A stretch of 64,000 nt of DNA from contig NZ_JABBGF010000001.1 in assembly GCF_012927265.1 (NCBI RefSeq), positions 370,502 to 434,501 on the forward strand, given 5' to 3'. Shown piece after piece: positions 8,774 through 18,937 of this stretch. Made by a program: the position numbers and the translations under genes. Below the pieces are notes generated by a model. The model saw only the letters and a list, made by a program, of their open reading frames with translations, ran no database searches and was not told the DNA's origin. Numbering within the stretch: position 1 is the stretch's first letter; every line of letters starts with the position of its first letter. This DNA is from Chryseobacterium cheonjiense. Its GTDB lineage: Bacteria > Bacteroidota > Bacteroidia > Flavobacteriales > Weeksellaceae.

Positions 8774-10966
8774 ATGAATTTTGTAGAGTGTCATGAAGAG
8801 CCTATCCATATTCCGGGCTACGTACAAAGTTTTGGGTATCTGATTGGCATTGACGCAGAATCTCATTCCATCACTTTTTTCAGCAAGAATATTGAGGATA
8901 TATTTAATATCGAGAGCCTGGAGCAGCTTTTCGGTAAGAAACTTATGGATTTTCCGGAAGTTTTCGGCAGTATTATCAGCTCTGATATTTTTAAATCCCT
9001 AGCTAACTTTACAAGAAGGGATAACGAAACTTTTTTTGATAAAATCTTCATCGGAAAAGAACAGTACCATCTATCCGCATTTAGAAATAAAGGCAATATT
9101 TTCCTCGAATTTGAAAAAGTTCTGGTAAATCCCCATAAGCAGATTTCTAATAAATATGATAATTTTTACATCGTAGAAAACGAACAGGAAATCTGGGATC
9201 AGCTTCTGAATATATTATCGAAAATCGTGAATTACGACCGGATGATGATTTATAAGTTCATGATGGACGGTTCCGGAAAAGTAATTGCCGAGAAAAACAA
9301 TGACAATCTGGAAAGTTATCTGGGACTTCATTATCCCGAGTCGGATATCCCGATTCAGGCCAGAGAGCTTTACCTTAAAAAAAGAAAAAGAATTTTCAGC
9401 AATGTGTATGCGGAAACAGTACCCCTGCTAAGCAAAACACTTGAAAATATTGATCTTACATATTCAACTTCGCGCGGAATGTCACCTATTCACGGGCAGT
9501 ACATCAAAAATTCGGGGGCTTCTTCAAGTTTCAGCGTTTCCATTATCATTGATGATTATCTGTGGGGTCTGGTAACCTGCCAGAACGCCGAACCGAAACA
9601 TATTGATTTGGAAGACCGTGTACAGGCCGGAATCTTTACGGCATTGGCGTCCAATGCTTTTTCATCTTTCAAGGCCAAAAATGAACTGAATTACCGGCTT
9701 CAGCTTAACGAAGATGCTTTACGCTTAAAGGCCGAATTTTTAAAATATGACAGCCTGCTTGAATCTTTGACTGAAAACAAAACAGAGATTAGAAATTTTC
9801 TTGATGCCGACGGTCTTGCAGTTGTGGCGGAGGAACAAACCATAACAGATGGAAGTACACCCGATACAGCTACTATTGAAAAGATCACGAAATGGGCCCA
9901 CGAAAACATTGAGGATCATATTTACCTCAGCAGAAGTTTTCTGAAAGACCACGGTAAAGAACTGGGACTGGATGAAAAGGCGGCAGGTGTTGTCATCTAT
10001 TTCATGGAAAGAAACAAAAACAATATCCTGATCTGGTTCAGGAGAGAGTTTGATGAGCACATCAACTGGGCAGGAAATCCGGAGAAAAAAGTTGAAGTGG
10101 TAAATGACCATGGAGAAGAGAAGATGATGGTTTCACCAAGAACTTCTTTCAAAATATTTACGGAAGATATTAAAGGGAACTCCAGGAGATGGAACTCCAG
10201 AAATATCTTGGCTCTTCAGGCAGTTCGGGATCTTATTTTGGAAGCATTACACAAAGATTATAATACAATTAAAAGGCTCAATGACGAGCTTAAAAAGGTG
10301 AATGAAGAACTCGACAGTTTTTCCTACACCATTTCTCATGACCTCGGAACTCCGCTTACGGTAATGAAGCTGAATGCACAGATGCTCCTGAAAACTCTTA
10401 TCGATGAGTCTGAGAAAAGCCGCAATAAGATCAATTCCATTATCGAAGAGATAGACAATATGGCGGAAATGATGCATGACGTTTTACAGCTGAGCCGTGC
10501 CAAGCACAGCGAAATTCAGCTTGAAAGACTTGAAACGGCACAGACTATCGAGAAAATTTGTGAAAATGCAAAAATTACTTTCGGTACTCCGACAAGTGAA
10601 GTCATCATCAAAGAATGTCCGGCAGTTCTTGCAGATAAAACCATGCTGCACCAGGTGTTTTTAAATATCATCAACAACGCGATCAAATATTCCTCCAAGC
10701 AGGATAAACCGGTAGTGAAGATTGAAGGAAATGCGAAGGGAGATATGGTCATCTACAGAATTTCAGACAACGGAATCGGTATTCCTGTAGAAAATAAACA
10801 TAAAATGTTTAAAATTTTCAACAGAATGGATAATGCCAAAAAGTTCAAAGGAAATGGAGTAGGGCTATCAATTGTGCACAGAATCATGAAGAGAATTGGC
10901 GGAAATGTAGACTACGAAAGTTCCACAGAAGGCACTTCATTTATCCTAACTTTTAAAAAACCTTAA
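8774..10966 (+). CDS. bacteriophytochrome sensor histidine kinase
   Basis: This 730-residue red/far-red light sensor has the order PAS-GAF-PHY-HisKA-HATPase. Cys6, before EEPIHIPG, is at the biliverdin attachment position of bacteriophytochromes. The GAF domain has PESDIP (188-193, Asp191) and SPIHGQY with the chromophore-contacting His240. The PHY tongue carries PRTSF (455-459). The kinase core has the H box SYTISHDLGTPL with His522, the N box NIINNAIKYSS, DNGIGIP and GNGVGLSIV. In the H box Gly replaces the usual Arg/Lys after SHDL. The heme oxygenase gene starts 26 bp downstream, which supports in vivo chromophore loading. No response regulator is adjacent, so the output partner is unknown. 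Confidence 0.93.
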   Translation: MNFVECHEEPIHIPGYVQSFGYLIGIDAESHSITFFSKNIEDIFNIESLEQLFGKKLMDFPEVFGSIISSDIFKSLANFTRRDNETFFDKIFIGKEQYHLSAFRNKGNIFLEFEKVLVNPHKQISNKYDNFYIVENEQEIWDQLLNILSKIVNYDRMMIYKFMMDGSGKVIAEKNNDNLESYLGLHYPESDIPIQARELYLKKRKRIFSNVYAETVPLLSKTLENIDLTYSTSRGMSPIHGQYIKNSGASSSFSVSIIIDDYLWGLVTCQNAEPKHIDLEDRVQAGIFTALASNAFSSFKAKNELNYRLQLNEDALRLKAEFLKYDSLLESLTENKTEIRNFLDADGLAVVAEEQTITDGSTPDTATIEKITKWAHENIEDHIYLSRSFLKDHGKELGLDEKAAGVVIYFMERNKNNILIWFRREFDEHINWAGNPEKKVEVVNDHGEEKMMVSPRTSFKIFTEDIKGNSRRWNSRNILALQAVRDLILEALHKDYNTIKRLNDELKKVNEELDSFSYTISHDLGTPLTVMKLNAQMLLKTLIDESEKSRNKINSIIEEIDNMAEMMHDVLQLSRAKHSEIQLERLETAQTIEKICENAKITFGTPTSEVIIKECPAVLADKTMLHQVFLNIINNAIKYSSKQDKPVVKIEGNAKGDMVIYRISDNGIGIPVENKHKMFKIFNRMDNAKKFKGNGVGLSIVHRIMKRIGGNVDYESSTEGTSFILTFKKP

Positions 10967-10992
10967 TTATTTTAGTGGAATATCAAATCCTT

Positions 10993-11544
10993 ATGACGGT
11001 ATCAGAATATCTTAAACAAAATACGGCAGTGTATCATGATGCTGCAGAAAAGCTCTTCAACTCAGGTAAAATCTTTAATAAAACATTTACTCTTGAAGAT
11101 TACAAAAAAATTATCCATACCAATTACCTTATGCTTCTGCATTCTGAAGACAAAATCTTTCACAAACTTGATAGGTACTCAGAGAAACTTCAGCTTAACA
11201 ACAGGAAAAAGCTTCCTTTAATCGAAAAAGATCTTAAAAGTCTTTTGTTGGAAAAAACAGCAGCCGGTCATGAACTGGAATTGCTCAGCCATCATGAAGC
11301 ATTGGGAGCCATGTATGTGATCGAAGGTTCTACTTTAGGAGGGAATGTCATTGCCAAACAACTTTCCAGGACAGAAGGCTTTGATGATGTTACATTCAAT
11401 TTTTTCGGATGTTACCATGAAAATACGGGAGCGATGTGGAAAAATTTCAAAGAAACCCTGGATGCTGAAGTTCATGAAAACAAATATGATGAGGTATTAT
11501 CCGGAGCCAAAAAACTCTATACTTTCCTGCTAAATGTCAATTAA
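10993..11544 (+). CDS. bphO: biliverdin-producing heme oxygenase
   Basis: This enzyme cleaves heme to biliverdin, CO and iron. The 183-residue protein has His15 (TAVYHDAAEK) as the likely proximal heme ligand and the bacterial HO signature ALGAMYVIEGSTLGG. The GTG at 10975 is an alternative start, but the ATG at 10993 opens the usual MTVSEYLKQNT N-terminus. It is translated right behind the phytochrome gene, the standard bphO-bphP arrangement (order reversed here), and its product is the chromophore needed by that sensor. Biliverdin supply to the sensor is inferred from family knowledge and position. Confidence 0.9.
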   Translation: MTVSEYLKQNTAVYHDAAEKLFNSGKIFNKTFTLEDYKKIIHTNYLMLLHSEDKIFHKLDRYSEKLQLNNRKKLPLIEKDLKSLLLEKTAAGHELELLSHHEALGAMYVIEGSTLGGNVIAKQLSRTEGFDDVTFNFFGCYHENTGAMWKNFKETLDAEVHENKYDEVLSGAKKLYTFLLNVN

Positions 11545-11583
11545 GCAGCTTTTATATTCTAAATAACATTTTTAAAGATATTT

Positions 11584-11617
11584 AATTCCTGAAAGATTGC
11601 TCAATTTTTCAGGAATT
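11584..11617 (+). terminator. possible terminator after the phytochrome operon
   Basis: AATTCCTGAAA / TTTCAGGAATT form a perfect 11-bp stem with a 12-nt loop. Only a weak T stretch (GTTAAATTT) follows, so function is uncertain. Confidence 0.4.
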
Positions 11618-11730
11618 GTTAAATTTGGGAGTTTTCAATTTTAAACTAAACAAATAAATTTAAAAGTTATATTATGAAACGATAAAGTTCCATAATATCT
11701 TTAAAAACAATAAATAAATATAAAAATATT

Positions 11731-12657
11731 ATGAAAGTAACTGTAGTAGGTGCAGGCGCTGTAGGAGCAAGCTGTGCAGAATACATCGCTATGAAGAACT
11801 TCTGTTCAGAAGTGGTTTTGGTAGACATTAAAGAAGGATTTGCTGAAGGTAAGGCAATGGATTTGATGCAGACGGCATCTCTTAACGGATTCGATACGAA
11901 AATTACCGGAACAACAGGAGATTACAGCAAAACTGCAGGTTCTCATGTAGCCGTTATTACTTCAGGTATTCCAAGAAAGCCGGGGATGACGAGAGAAGAA
12001 CTGATCGGTATCAATGCGGGAATTGTGAAAGAAGTTACTGAAAATTTAGTAAAACACTCTCCGGAGGTAATCATCATCGTGGTTTCTAACCCGATGGATA
12101 CAATGGCTTACCTTGTACACAAAACTTCCGGTCTTCCTAAGCACAAAATCATCGGAATGGGTGGTGCGCTGGATTCTGCAAGATTCAAATACAGATTGGC
12201 TGAAGCTTTAGAAGCTCCGATTTCTGATGTAGACGGTATGGTAATCGCTGCTCACAGTGACACGGGAATGCTTCCTTTATTGAGCAAAGCAACAAGAAAT
12301 GGGGTTCCTGTAACCGAATTCCTTGATGCTGAACAGCAGAAATATGTAATCGAAGAAACTAAAGTGGGTGGTGCAACACTTACAAAATTATTAGGAACTT
12401 CTGCCTGGTACGCTCCAGGTGCAGCTGTTTCTGTAATGGTTCAGGCAATCGCTTGTGACCAGAAAAAAATGATCCCTTGTTCATTAATGCTTGAAGGTGA
12501 GTATGGGCAAAACGATATCTGCCTTGGTGTTCCTGCAATTATCGGAGCAAACGGTGTGGAAAAAATCGTAAACGTAACGCTTACCGCTGAAGAGCAATTG
12601 AAATTCGCTGAAGCTGCAAATGCAGTGAGAGAGGTGAATGGAGATTTGAAGTTTTAA
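11731..12657 (+). CDS. mdh: malate dehydrogenase
   Basis: This TCA-cycle enzyme interconverts malate and oxaloacetate with NAD(H). The 308-residue protein starts with the nucleotide-binding GAGAVGASCAEY and carries the substrate-binding arginines in GIPRKPGMTREEL (Arg82, Arg88), VVSNPMDTM and the catalytic His175 in AAHSDTG. It is of the LDH-like MDH type. TATCTTTA at 11696-11703, one mismatch from the consensus, is a possible -7 box. The gene is monocistronic, with its own terminator. Confidence 0.95.
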   Translation: MKVTVVGAGAVGASCAEYIAMKNFCSEVVLVDIKEGFAEGKAMDLMQTASLNGFDTKITGTTGDYSKTAGSHVAVITSGIPRKPGMTREELIGINAGIVKEVTENLVKHSPEVIIIVVSNPMDTMAYLVHKTSGLPKHKIIGMGGALDSARFKYRLAEALEAPISDVDGMVIAAHSDTGMLPLLSKATRNGVPVTEFLDAEQQKYVIEETKVGGATLTKLLGTSAWYAPGAAVSVMVQAIACDQKKMIPCSLMLEGEYGQNDICLGVPAIIGANGVEKIVNVTLTAEEQLKFAEAANAVREVNGDLKF

Positions 12658-12674
12658 TTAAACTTACCATAAAG

Positions 12675-12702
12675 AAAAGCCTGAAAATTATTTCAGGCTT
12701 TT
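12675..12702 (+). terminator. terminator of mdh
   Basis: AAAAGCCTGAAA / TTTCAGGCTTTT with an ATTA loop is followed by more T residues, 17 bases after the mdh stop. Confidence 0.9.
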
Positions 12703-12806
12703 TTATTTAAAATTTCCCTTGATTTTTAAAACTCTGTTTCTTTCCTGAACAGCAATTATTTTAATAAATTACTGTTTGTGTAGCCACAAGCTATAAAAAT
12801 TGATAT

Positions 12807-13865
12807 TTAATCTGCGATATAAAGATTCGTTTTATTGATCTTTAGCGCATTTCCATCGGTCGTATACCAATCAACAAATCTTTTATATTCCGCTTCATTC
12901 TTTTGTTTCCAGTCTGCAAACGCTTTTTCATTACCGATCTGAAAAACATAATGATTATAAGCATCGAAAACTTTATTGTCTTCCATTTTTTTGAAATAAT
13001 CCATAAGAACGTTCGGATAATCTTTCTTAATCCGTGAAAGATACTCTTTTAAAAACTTATTTCTTATTTCAGCGAAACTATTAAGATTAAATTCTTTCTG
13101 ACCGAGAGCCGAAAGCAGCATACTGGCTTCAAACATCATACACAAAGGCACTTTATTTCTATTGATTGAATTAACGTCTACAGAAATTACTTTGCATATC
13201 GAAATACTATTTGATTTTTCATCTTTTATATCAATTGCATCTTTATAGGTATTATATAATTTTTCACTCATTTCCTGGGTTCTTTTTGTTGTTCTTTCCA
13301 GGTTTACAAAAATTTCTCCGTACAGAAGACCGGGCAATTTATTATTGGATCTTAAATATAAATTGGAGGCTCTGTAGTAATTCGAGGGATATGTGGGATC
13401 CGCTTTAATGCCTTTCTCATAAATTATGATGGCTTCTTCAGGTTTATCGAATTCATACATTACTCCTTTTTCAAGATATAATCCGCCGGAATTGGGAAAT
13501 TTTTTTAGGCCCTCTTCATACGTAGCAATGGCTTTTTCGGGATTATTATCATAGTCGTATGTATTTCCCAGAAGCTGATAATAATCTGCCTGGATTGAAC
13601 TGTAATTTTTTATTTTTTCCAGCTGGGAAATCGCACTTTTATAATCTTTCTTCTTAAGTTGGGCGTACGCTATTTCATAAGGATACGTATAATCCGCAGG
13701 ATCGATTTTCTCGCATTCTTTTAAAATCGCAATTCCTTCATCAAATTTTGAATCGTCAATTAATTTAACAGCATCGTACACTCTTTCACATTTAAAAGTT
13801 TTCTTCTGGGCGTTAAAAACCGGAGATGAAATTATTGAGATGATCAAAAATAAGGTATATTTCAT
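12807..13865 (-). CDS. secreted or periplasmic TPR-repeat protein
   Basis: This 352-residue protein has an N-terminal signal peptide (MKYTLFLIISIISSPVFNAQ). At least three or four tetratricopeptide-like repeats lie between about residues 30 and 180, for example EIAYAQLKKKDYKSAISQLEK, LLGNTYDYDNNPEKAIATYEEG and YLEKGVMYEFDKPEEAIIIYEKG. The C-terminal 150 residues are unassigned. TPR proteins usually mediate protein contacts; the partner is not evident. It stands alone, converging with mdh. Confidence 0.8.
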   Translation of the reverse strand: MKYTLFLIISIISSPVFNAQKKTFKCERVYDAVKLIDDSKFDEGIAILKECEKIDPADYTYPYEIAYAQLKKKDYKSAISQLEKIKNYSSIQADYYQLLGNTYDYDNNPEKAIATYEEGLKKFPNSGGLYLEKGVMYEFDKPEEAIIIYEKGIKADPTYPSNYYRASNLYLRSNNKLPGLLYGEIFVNLERTTKRTQEMSEKLYNTYKDAIDIKDEKSNSISICKVISVDVNSINRNKVPLCMMFEASMLLSALGQKEFNLNSFAEIRNKFLKEYLSRIKKDYPNVLMDYFKKMEDNKVFDAYNHYVFQIGNEKAFADWKQKNEAEYKRFVDWYTTDGNALKINKTNLYIAD

Positions 13866-13995
13866 GGATTTTACGGTTAGCTTTTATTTTTCAAAGATGC
13901 TGTATTTTTTTTAAAATTCATAGTTTCATAAACAAAAAAGAGCTGAAAAACAGCTCTTACTATATTGAAATTTTTACTTCATTTAAAATCAGACC

Positions 13996-14790
13996 CTAAA
14001 CTTTTTGTCTTCCTACTTCCGATGGCGAAACTCCAAATTCTTTTTTAAATACAAAAGAAAAGTGGGAAAGGTCTTCAAAACCTAGGTCTATATAAATGTC
14101 AGTTGGTTTTTGATGTTGCTTATTTAAAAGAAAGTATGCTTCATCCAGTCGTTTTTTCATCAGCCATTTTCCGGGTGTCGTATTGAAAATTGCTTTAAAT
14201 TCTCTTTTAAAAGTTGATAAACTTCTGCCGGTCATGAAAGCAAAACGTTCCAGACTGATATTGAACTTAAAATTCTGATTCATAAAATGTTCCAGATCAA
14301 TTTTATGAGGAACATTGAAGTTGAAGAAGATATTTTTAAGATCAGGATTATTTTTAAGTAAGATCATCAGCAATTCTTCCCTTTTAATATCAACAAAAGC
14401 ATCGTCGAGTTGCTCTGTCCCATTGTAGTAAGGCTCTAAAGAATGTACAAAATTATGGATCAGTTTATCTTCCTCGATAAATAAAAAAGAATCTGTATTC
14501 TCTGTCGGTTCTGCCTGATAAGGATGCCGCTCAAGAAATTTTTTTAAAAACTTTTCATCAAAAGCGATAATTACTTTTTCAAACTTCCCGTCGTCTTTGT
14601 ATTTGGTGTACCGCACAAGATGATTCTTTCTTGCAATGCAGTAATCGCCGGGTTTCATTTCATAATGTTTGTAGCCGTCGTACGAAACCATTGAGCCTTT
14701 AAGTAAAAACAAAAAGAAATGCTCCGGAATAAACTGTTCCGGAGATATTTCGGGACCGAGATGACAGGATTGTATATTGTTGAATTTCAA
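13996..14790 (-). CDS. AraC-family transcriptional regulator
   Basis: This 264-residue protein has an N-terminal cupin-like sensing region (YKHYEMKPGDYCIARKNHL) and a C-terminal AraC-type double helix-turn-helix from about residue 165, seen in FAFMTGRSLSTFKREFKAIF and DLGFEDLSHFSFVFKKEFGVSP. It lies 25 bp downstream of the epimerase/reductase gene on the same strand, probably in one operon, and may regulate it. The effector is unknown. Confidence 0.9.
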   Translation of the reverse strand: MKFNNIQSCHLGPEISPEQFIPEHFFLFLLKGSMVSYDGYKHYEMKPGDYCIARKNHLVRYTKYKDDGKFEKVIIAFDEKFLKKFLERHPYQAEPTENTDSFLFIEEDKLIHNFVHSLEPYYNGTEQLDDAFVDIKREELLMILLKNNPDLKNIFFNFNVPHKIDLEHFMNQNFKFNISLERFAFMTGRSLSTFKREFKAIFNTTPGKWLMKKRLDEAYFLLNKQHQKPTDIYIDLGFEDLSHFSFVFKKEFGVSPSEVGRQKV

Positions 14791-14815
14791 TTTTTAATAA
14801 TATTATTAATCAAAT

Positions 14816-15787
14816 TTATGATTTTTTCATCAAACTATCCGCGCTGGCCAATAACGCTTCGTCACGGCTTCTTGGGTTCCAGTTGAGAACGGTTTTTGCT
14901 TTTTCGTTGGACATTTCTTTGTAGAATTCCTTTTCGATGGGTTCCAGTTTTTGAATATTTTCTGTGTATTGAGGTCTTTCTTTTCTAAATAATTCGGCAA
15001 CATCATAGAAGCTCATCACCCCTTCGGAAGTGGCAATAATACGTTCACCGGCAGCTTTTGGATTCACCATTGCTTTAAGATGAATATCTGCAACATCTCT
15101 TACATCAACAACGCCCATTGTGAAAGTCGGAGTATAGTTCAATGTTCCGTTCAGAATTCCTGTAACGGCAATATCTAAAGACGCAGAGGTAATTCCGCCA
15201 AGTGCAGGACCGAATATTCCTACAGGATTGATTACTGAAAGTTCCAGTCCGTTTCCTTCTTTTTCAATAAATTCCCAGGCTGCTTTTTCAGCTAGGGTTT
15301 TCGATTTGATATATGCAGGAAGTTCCGCATTTACATCCGTCCAGTCCTCTTCTGTAAAAACATGATTTTCTACATTGATGCTATAGCCGACTGCTGCAAA
15401 AGAAGACGTAAGAACCACTCTTTTTACACCGGCATCACGGGCAGCTTTCAGTACGCGCAAAGCACCATCTCTTGCGGGAATGATTAATTCATTTTCATCT
15501 TTCGGATCCTGAGCCGGAAATGGCGAAGCAGCATGAAGCACATAGTCACAGCCTTTTACAGCTTCACCCCAATTATCGTCACGGGTGAGATCTGCTTCAA
15601 AAAAAGTGAGCTTCGAAAAATCTGTAATTCCGCCTTCTTCAAGCGCTTTAATGATGTTGTCCTTTTTCGAAAGTGAACGAAGGGTTGTTCTCACTTCATA
15701 CCCCTGCTGTAAAAGTTGCAGAATGGTGTGAACTCCCAAAAATCCGGTTCCTCCCGTTACCAGTACTGTTGTTTTTGTATTTTCCAT
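14816..15787 (-). CDS. NAD-dependent epimerase/dehydratase-family aldehyde reductase
   Basis: This 323-residue extended SDR enzyme has the nucleotide-binding TGGTGFLG at 11-18 and the active-site YIKSK. It resembles dihydroflavonol-4-reductase-like aldehyde reductases of bacteria (ASPFPAQDPKDENE, VVLTSSFAAVGY). It likely reduces small aldehydes or ketones with NAD(P)H; the true substrate is not evident. It is co-directional with the AraC gene just downstream. Confidence 0.85.
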   Translation of the reverse strand: MENTKTTVLVTGGTGFLGVHTILQLLQQGYEVRTTLRSLSKKDNIIKALEEGGITDFSKLTFFEADLTRDDNWGEAVKGCDYVLHAASPFPAQDPKDENELIIPARDGALRVLKAARDAGVKRVVLTSSFAAVGYSINVENHVFTEEDWTDVNAELPAYIKSKTLAEKAAWEFIEKEGNGLELSVINPVGIFGPALGGITSASLDIAVTGILNGTLNYTPTFTMGVVDVRDVADIHLKAMVNPKAAGERIIATSEGVMSFYDVAELFRKERPQYTENIQKLEPIEKEFYKEMSNEKAKTVLNWNPRSRDEALLASADSLMKKS

Positions 15788-16041
15788 TGTATTTAAATTT
15801 TACAATACAAAGTTGAGGTTTATCTAAAGTTTTCACTTTGTTGTAAAGTTCAAATTTTGTTTGTTGAAAAGTCCGGGTTTTTTAATGAATTATTCATGTA
15901 TTAAAATATTCAGAAAAACTTTGGAGGAAAATATGAAATAAAGCTTCGATCACGAACAATAAAATTAGTTTCCAAAAGACAAAGCGCTTTCAGGCTAACA
16001 AAGAAATTGTTGCATAAGTCTTATTATACGGATTCGTAAAA

Positions 16042-17754
16042 TTAATTAAGATAATTCAATACTCTTTCAAACTCAAGATCCCGGTTATCTAGAATATCCT
16101 GATCCTTGTATTTTATCAATTCGTTGATTCTGATCCCTATTTGCTGAGTTTGTGTATTATCAGGATAAAAGATTCCATTTCCGGTAAATTCCAGAAGGTA
16201 GTCTCCGGGAAGATTGATTTTAACCACATCTCCATCTGCACCTGAAGTTTGCTGTCCAATTGTTATAGATTGTGGAAAAATTTTCTGCAGGCTCATAGAA
16301 TACCATTCACTAGCACTGCGCGTATCGGGATTTACAAGTATGAAGACTTTGCCGGAATAGGAATGTACGGTTTTATCTTTAATTTCAGGAAAATTATATT
16401 TTGGATCCCTGAGACTAAAGGTTCCTAAATTTTTCAAATTAGGTTCATAATATTTATAAAAATAATTTTCGACAGGCGAGAAGTATTTATAAACATAATG
16501 AAAAATAAAGCCACCCCAATCCGGATAACCACGCATATCAAATACAATAGCCTTATTACGGGAGGCATCTTCTAAAATACTGTCCATTTTGGCATCTAAT
16601 TTATCATCATCAACATTCTCCATGAAATCCATCGTTGCATCAGTTTTAAAATAGGCAATATCCTTATTAATTAAACGCCGGTTTTTTATTTTATTGTATT
16701 TATTGTTGACATATTTAGAAATTACAGAAACTAATGATTTATCTGTAGCATTAATCAATTCAATTTGTGTGGAAAATCGTTTGGAACCGGATTGTACAGT
16801 TAACGTTTTTTTTGGAAGATTATCCGGCCAGATTAAATTGTATTCGTAGGTTGACAGAACGTATGTAAGCTTTTGATGATTGGAAACCGAGATCAGTTTA
16901 CTTTTTTCCTTAATAATATCAGAGATGCTTTTTCCATTAATTTCCGTTATTTTATCTCCTGTTTTTATATGGGCCTTACCACATATCTCAGGAAAAATAA
17001 GATTCGTCACCAAAAGATGATTGTCTACAATCTGAAAATCAAATGGTGAATAATAAGAAACGTTGAATAATATCTTGTCTTTGTAATTCAGCTGACGGTA
17101 AAAAGAAAAAGCGTGACTGTCCTGAAATTGTGAAACTGCTTTGGCAAGAACAGTCTCAAAATCCTTTCGTGTCGGTGATTTTACAGCTTCCTCCAATAAA
17201 GTATTAAAATAAGAGTCAAAATTTTTATCCATTAAATATTTGTGTGGGAAAAGATAATCAACAGTGCCCTGTATTTTTGCCATTGTCAGCAGCCTGTATT
17301 TCAGCGGAAGGTTTTCTTCTTTTGAAAACGGATATTTTTTCTCATCATTGACTGATTTTCCTTCTTCTAAAAGCCCGTAATCAAAACGGTTCTTATAGAT
17401 GTCATTCAGTAATTTCTTATTTTCAGGACTGATTTTCTTATTTTTTTGAAACCAGTCAAAATTTTGATTAACGGAAAGTATATCTTTTTGATCTTCAACA
17501 ATAGGTTTTGAAGAAGTTTTGGTATCTAAATTTCGTGTCAGTAGGGTAATAATTTCGTTGAAATTTTGTTTCGGGCTTACGTTCTCTATGTTTACCAAGA
17601 ATAAACTATCGGCATCTATTTTTCTGCTGGCAAGATCATGATGATAATATTTGATGAAATTCCATGTTTTAATGAAATCTGCATATTGATTTTTCTGGGC
17701 GAAAATAGATTGCTGAATTATTAAAAATAGTATAAAAAATGTTATTTTTTTCAT
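16042..17754 (-). CDS. S41-family (tail-specific-like) secreted peptidase
   Basis: This 570-residue protein has a signal peptide ending SIFAQ. After an N-terminal helical region comes a PDZ-like segment (HIKTGDKITEINGKSISDII), then an S41 peptidase core. The core contains KAIVFDMRGYPDW and TRSASE with the catalytic Ser480, followed by IGQQTSGADGDV. This architecture is common in Bacteroidota exported S41 enzymes that cut proteins in the periplasm or at the surface. It is monocistronic, and its substrate is unknown. Confidence 0.87.
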   Translation of the reverse strand: MKKITFFILFLIIQQSIFAQKNQYADFIKTWNFIKYYHHDLASRKIDADSLFLVNIENVSPKQNFNEIITLLTRNLDTKTSSKPIVEDQKDILSVNQNFDWFQKNKKISPENKKLLNDIYKNRFDYGLLEEGKSVNDEKKYPFSKEENLPLKYRLLTMAKIQGTVDYLFPHKYLMDKNFDSYFNTLLEEAVKSPTRKDFETVLAKAVSQFQDSHAFSFYRQLNYKDKILFNVSYYSPFDFQIVDNHLLVTNLIFPEICGKAHIKTGDKITEINGKSISDIIKEKSKLISVSNHQKLTYVLSTYEYNLIWPDNLPKKTLTVQSGSKRFSTQIELINATDKSLVSVISKYVNNKYNKIKNRRLINKDIAYFKTDATMDFMENVDDDKLDAKMDSILEDASRNKAIVFDMRGYPDWGGFIFHYVYKYFSPVENYFYKYYEPNLKNLGTFSLRDPKYNFPEIKDKTVHSYSGKVFILVNPDTRSASEWYSMSLQKIFPQSITIGQQTSGADGDVVKINLPGDYLLEFTGNGIFYPDNTQTQQIGIRINELIKYKDQDILDNRDLEFERVLNYLN

Positions 17755-17829
17755 GATAATAAGTAGTTTATAAATATAACATATATTTTTTGATTAAAAA
17801 TATTTATTATCATTATCGGCTAACAGTTT

Positions 17830-18369
17830 CTATATCAATATATCAAAGCTCATGAACAAAGCCGTTTCCACAGAATCATTATAAAGCTTAGTGTTAATAC
17901 CGGTTATTGCAAACCCTGCACGCTGAAAGAATTTTATAGTATGGAAATTGGTGTTCTGAGTTTCTAACTCTACCAGCCTGCACTTAAGATTTTTTGCTTC
18001 CCGGTTGATTGATTTTATAAGCATTTTACCCATATTCTGTCCCCTGAATTCTTCACGTACCATAAAGCTTTCAATAAACAGACTGTTGTTTTTCGGTCTG
18101 AAGTCGCAGATTGCCCAGGCTACAAGCAGATCTTCATGATAGACTCCGAAAGAGTGCCCCTGATTGATAATGGAATTCAGCCGGTCGAAATCTTCCTCAC
18201 TGGTATGCCAGATTTTACGGTAGTGCTGTTTTTTTTCTCTTAAGCTGAATTCAAAAACGTTTCCGGTTTCAATAGCAGATACTACAAATATTTTGTCGGT
18301 ATGGTAGCCGTTCAGTTCCCATTCAGGAATAAAATTGAGTGACAGTTTTTCAAGTTTTCGGATTTCCAT
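17830..18369 (-). CDS. GNAT-family N-acetyltransferase
   Basis: This 179-residue cytoplasmic protein has a GNAT acetyl-CoA site in SFMVREEFRGQNMGKMLIKS (the R-G-Q-x-x-G/K-type loop), followed by the typical LELETQN and FFQRAGF elements. It would transfer acetyl from acetyl-CoA to an unknown amine. It starts 27 bp after the small membrane protein gene on the same strand. Confidence 0.85.
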   Translation of the reverse strand: MEIRKLEKLSLNFIPEWELNGYHTDKIFVVSAIETGNVFEFSLREKKQHYRKIWHTSEEDFDRLNSIINQGHSFGVYHEDLLVAWAICDFRPKNNSLFIESFMVREEFRGQNMGKMLIKSINREAKNLKCRLVELETQNTNFHTIKFFQRAGFAITGINTKLYNDSVETALFMSFDILI

Positions 18370-18396
18370 TGATATCTTCAGGAATAGGTTTCTAAT

Positions 18397-18738
18397 TTAT
18401 GATTTATGCGAAGAAGAGCTGGAAGTTTTGGTACTGAACATATTACCGGCGGTAGCATATAGTAAAATCTGTAAAATAATGAGAACCGAAATAACAGCGA
18501 CCCTGATCATCGCATTTTCAGCAAACCGATTCCTGATGGTTTCCATGTAATTGATCTTTTCGATTGCGAATTCTTTCAGACGGCTGATTTCTGTAAACTC
18601 GTTCACTTTTTCGATCTCTGAGCTGATTTCAGCTTCATTAAGCGTGGTAGCTACATTGATCAGGTTGATATTGCTGATAAAAAGCCAACCGAATAAAATG
18701 ATGGAGACTAATAAAAGGAAAGGGCGGAGAAGTTTCAT
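18397..18738 (-). CDS. small membrane protein with two membrane segments
   Basis: This 113-residue protein has an N-terminal hydrophobic segment (about 5-24), a charged helical middle part (STTLNEAEIS to FAENAMI) likely to form a coiled coil outside the membrane, a second segment (about 77-97) and a serine-rich tail. No family was recognised. It sits upstream of the GNAT gene in a likely operon. Confidence 0.65.
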   Translation of the reverse strand: MKLLRPFLLLVSIILFGWLFISNINLINVATTLNEAEISSEIEKVNEFTEISRLKEFAIEKINYMETIRNRFAENAMIRVAVISVLIILQILLYATAGNMFSTKTSSSSSHKS

Positions 18739-18937
18739 TTTCTGTCTATTAATAAGGATTTGATATTTTCAAATTTAAATAATTTGAAACAAATTCCATA
18801 CAAATAGTATACCTTAAAGTTTTTTAAAACAATTATTTACAATTTCAATATCAGGAAAAATAGATATTATACACAATATTAAATAATCCGGGAATGAAAT
18901 TTAAATAAAATTTCACATACCAAAAAATCAAAACCCG

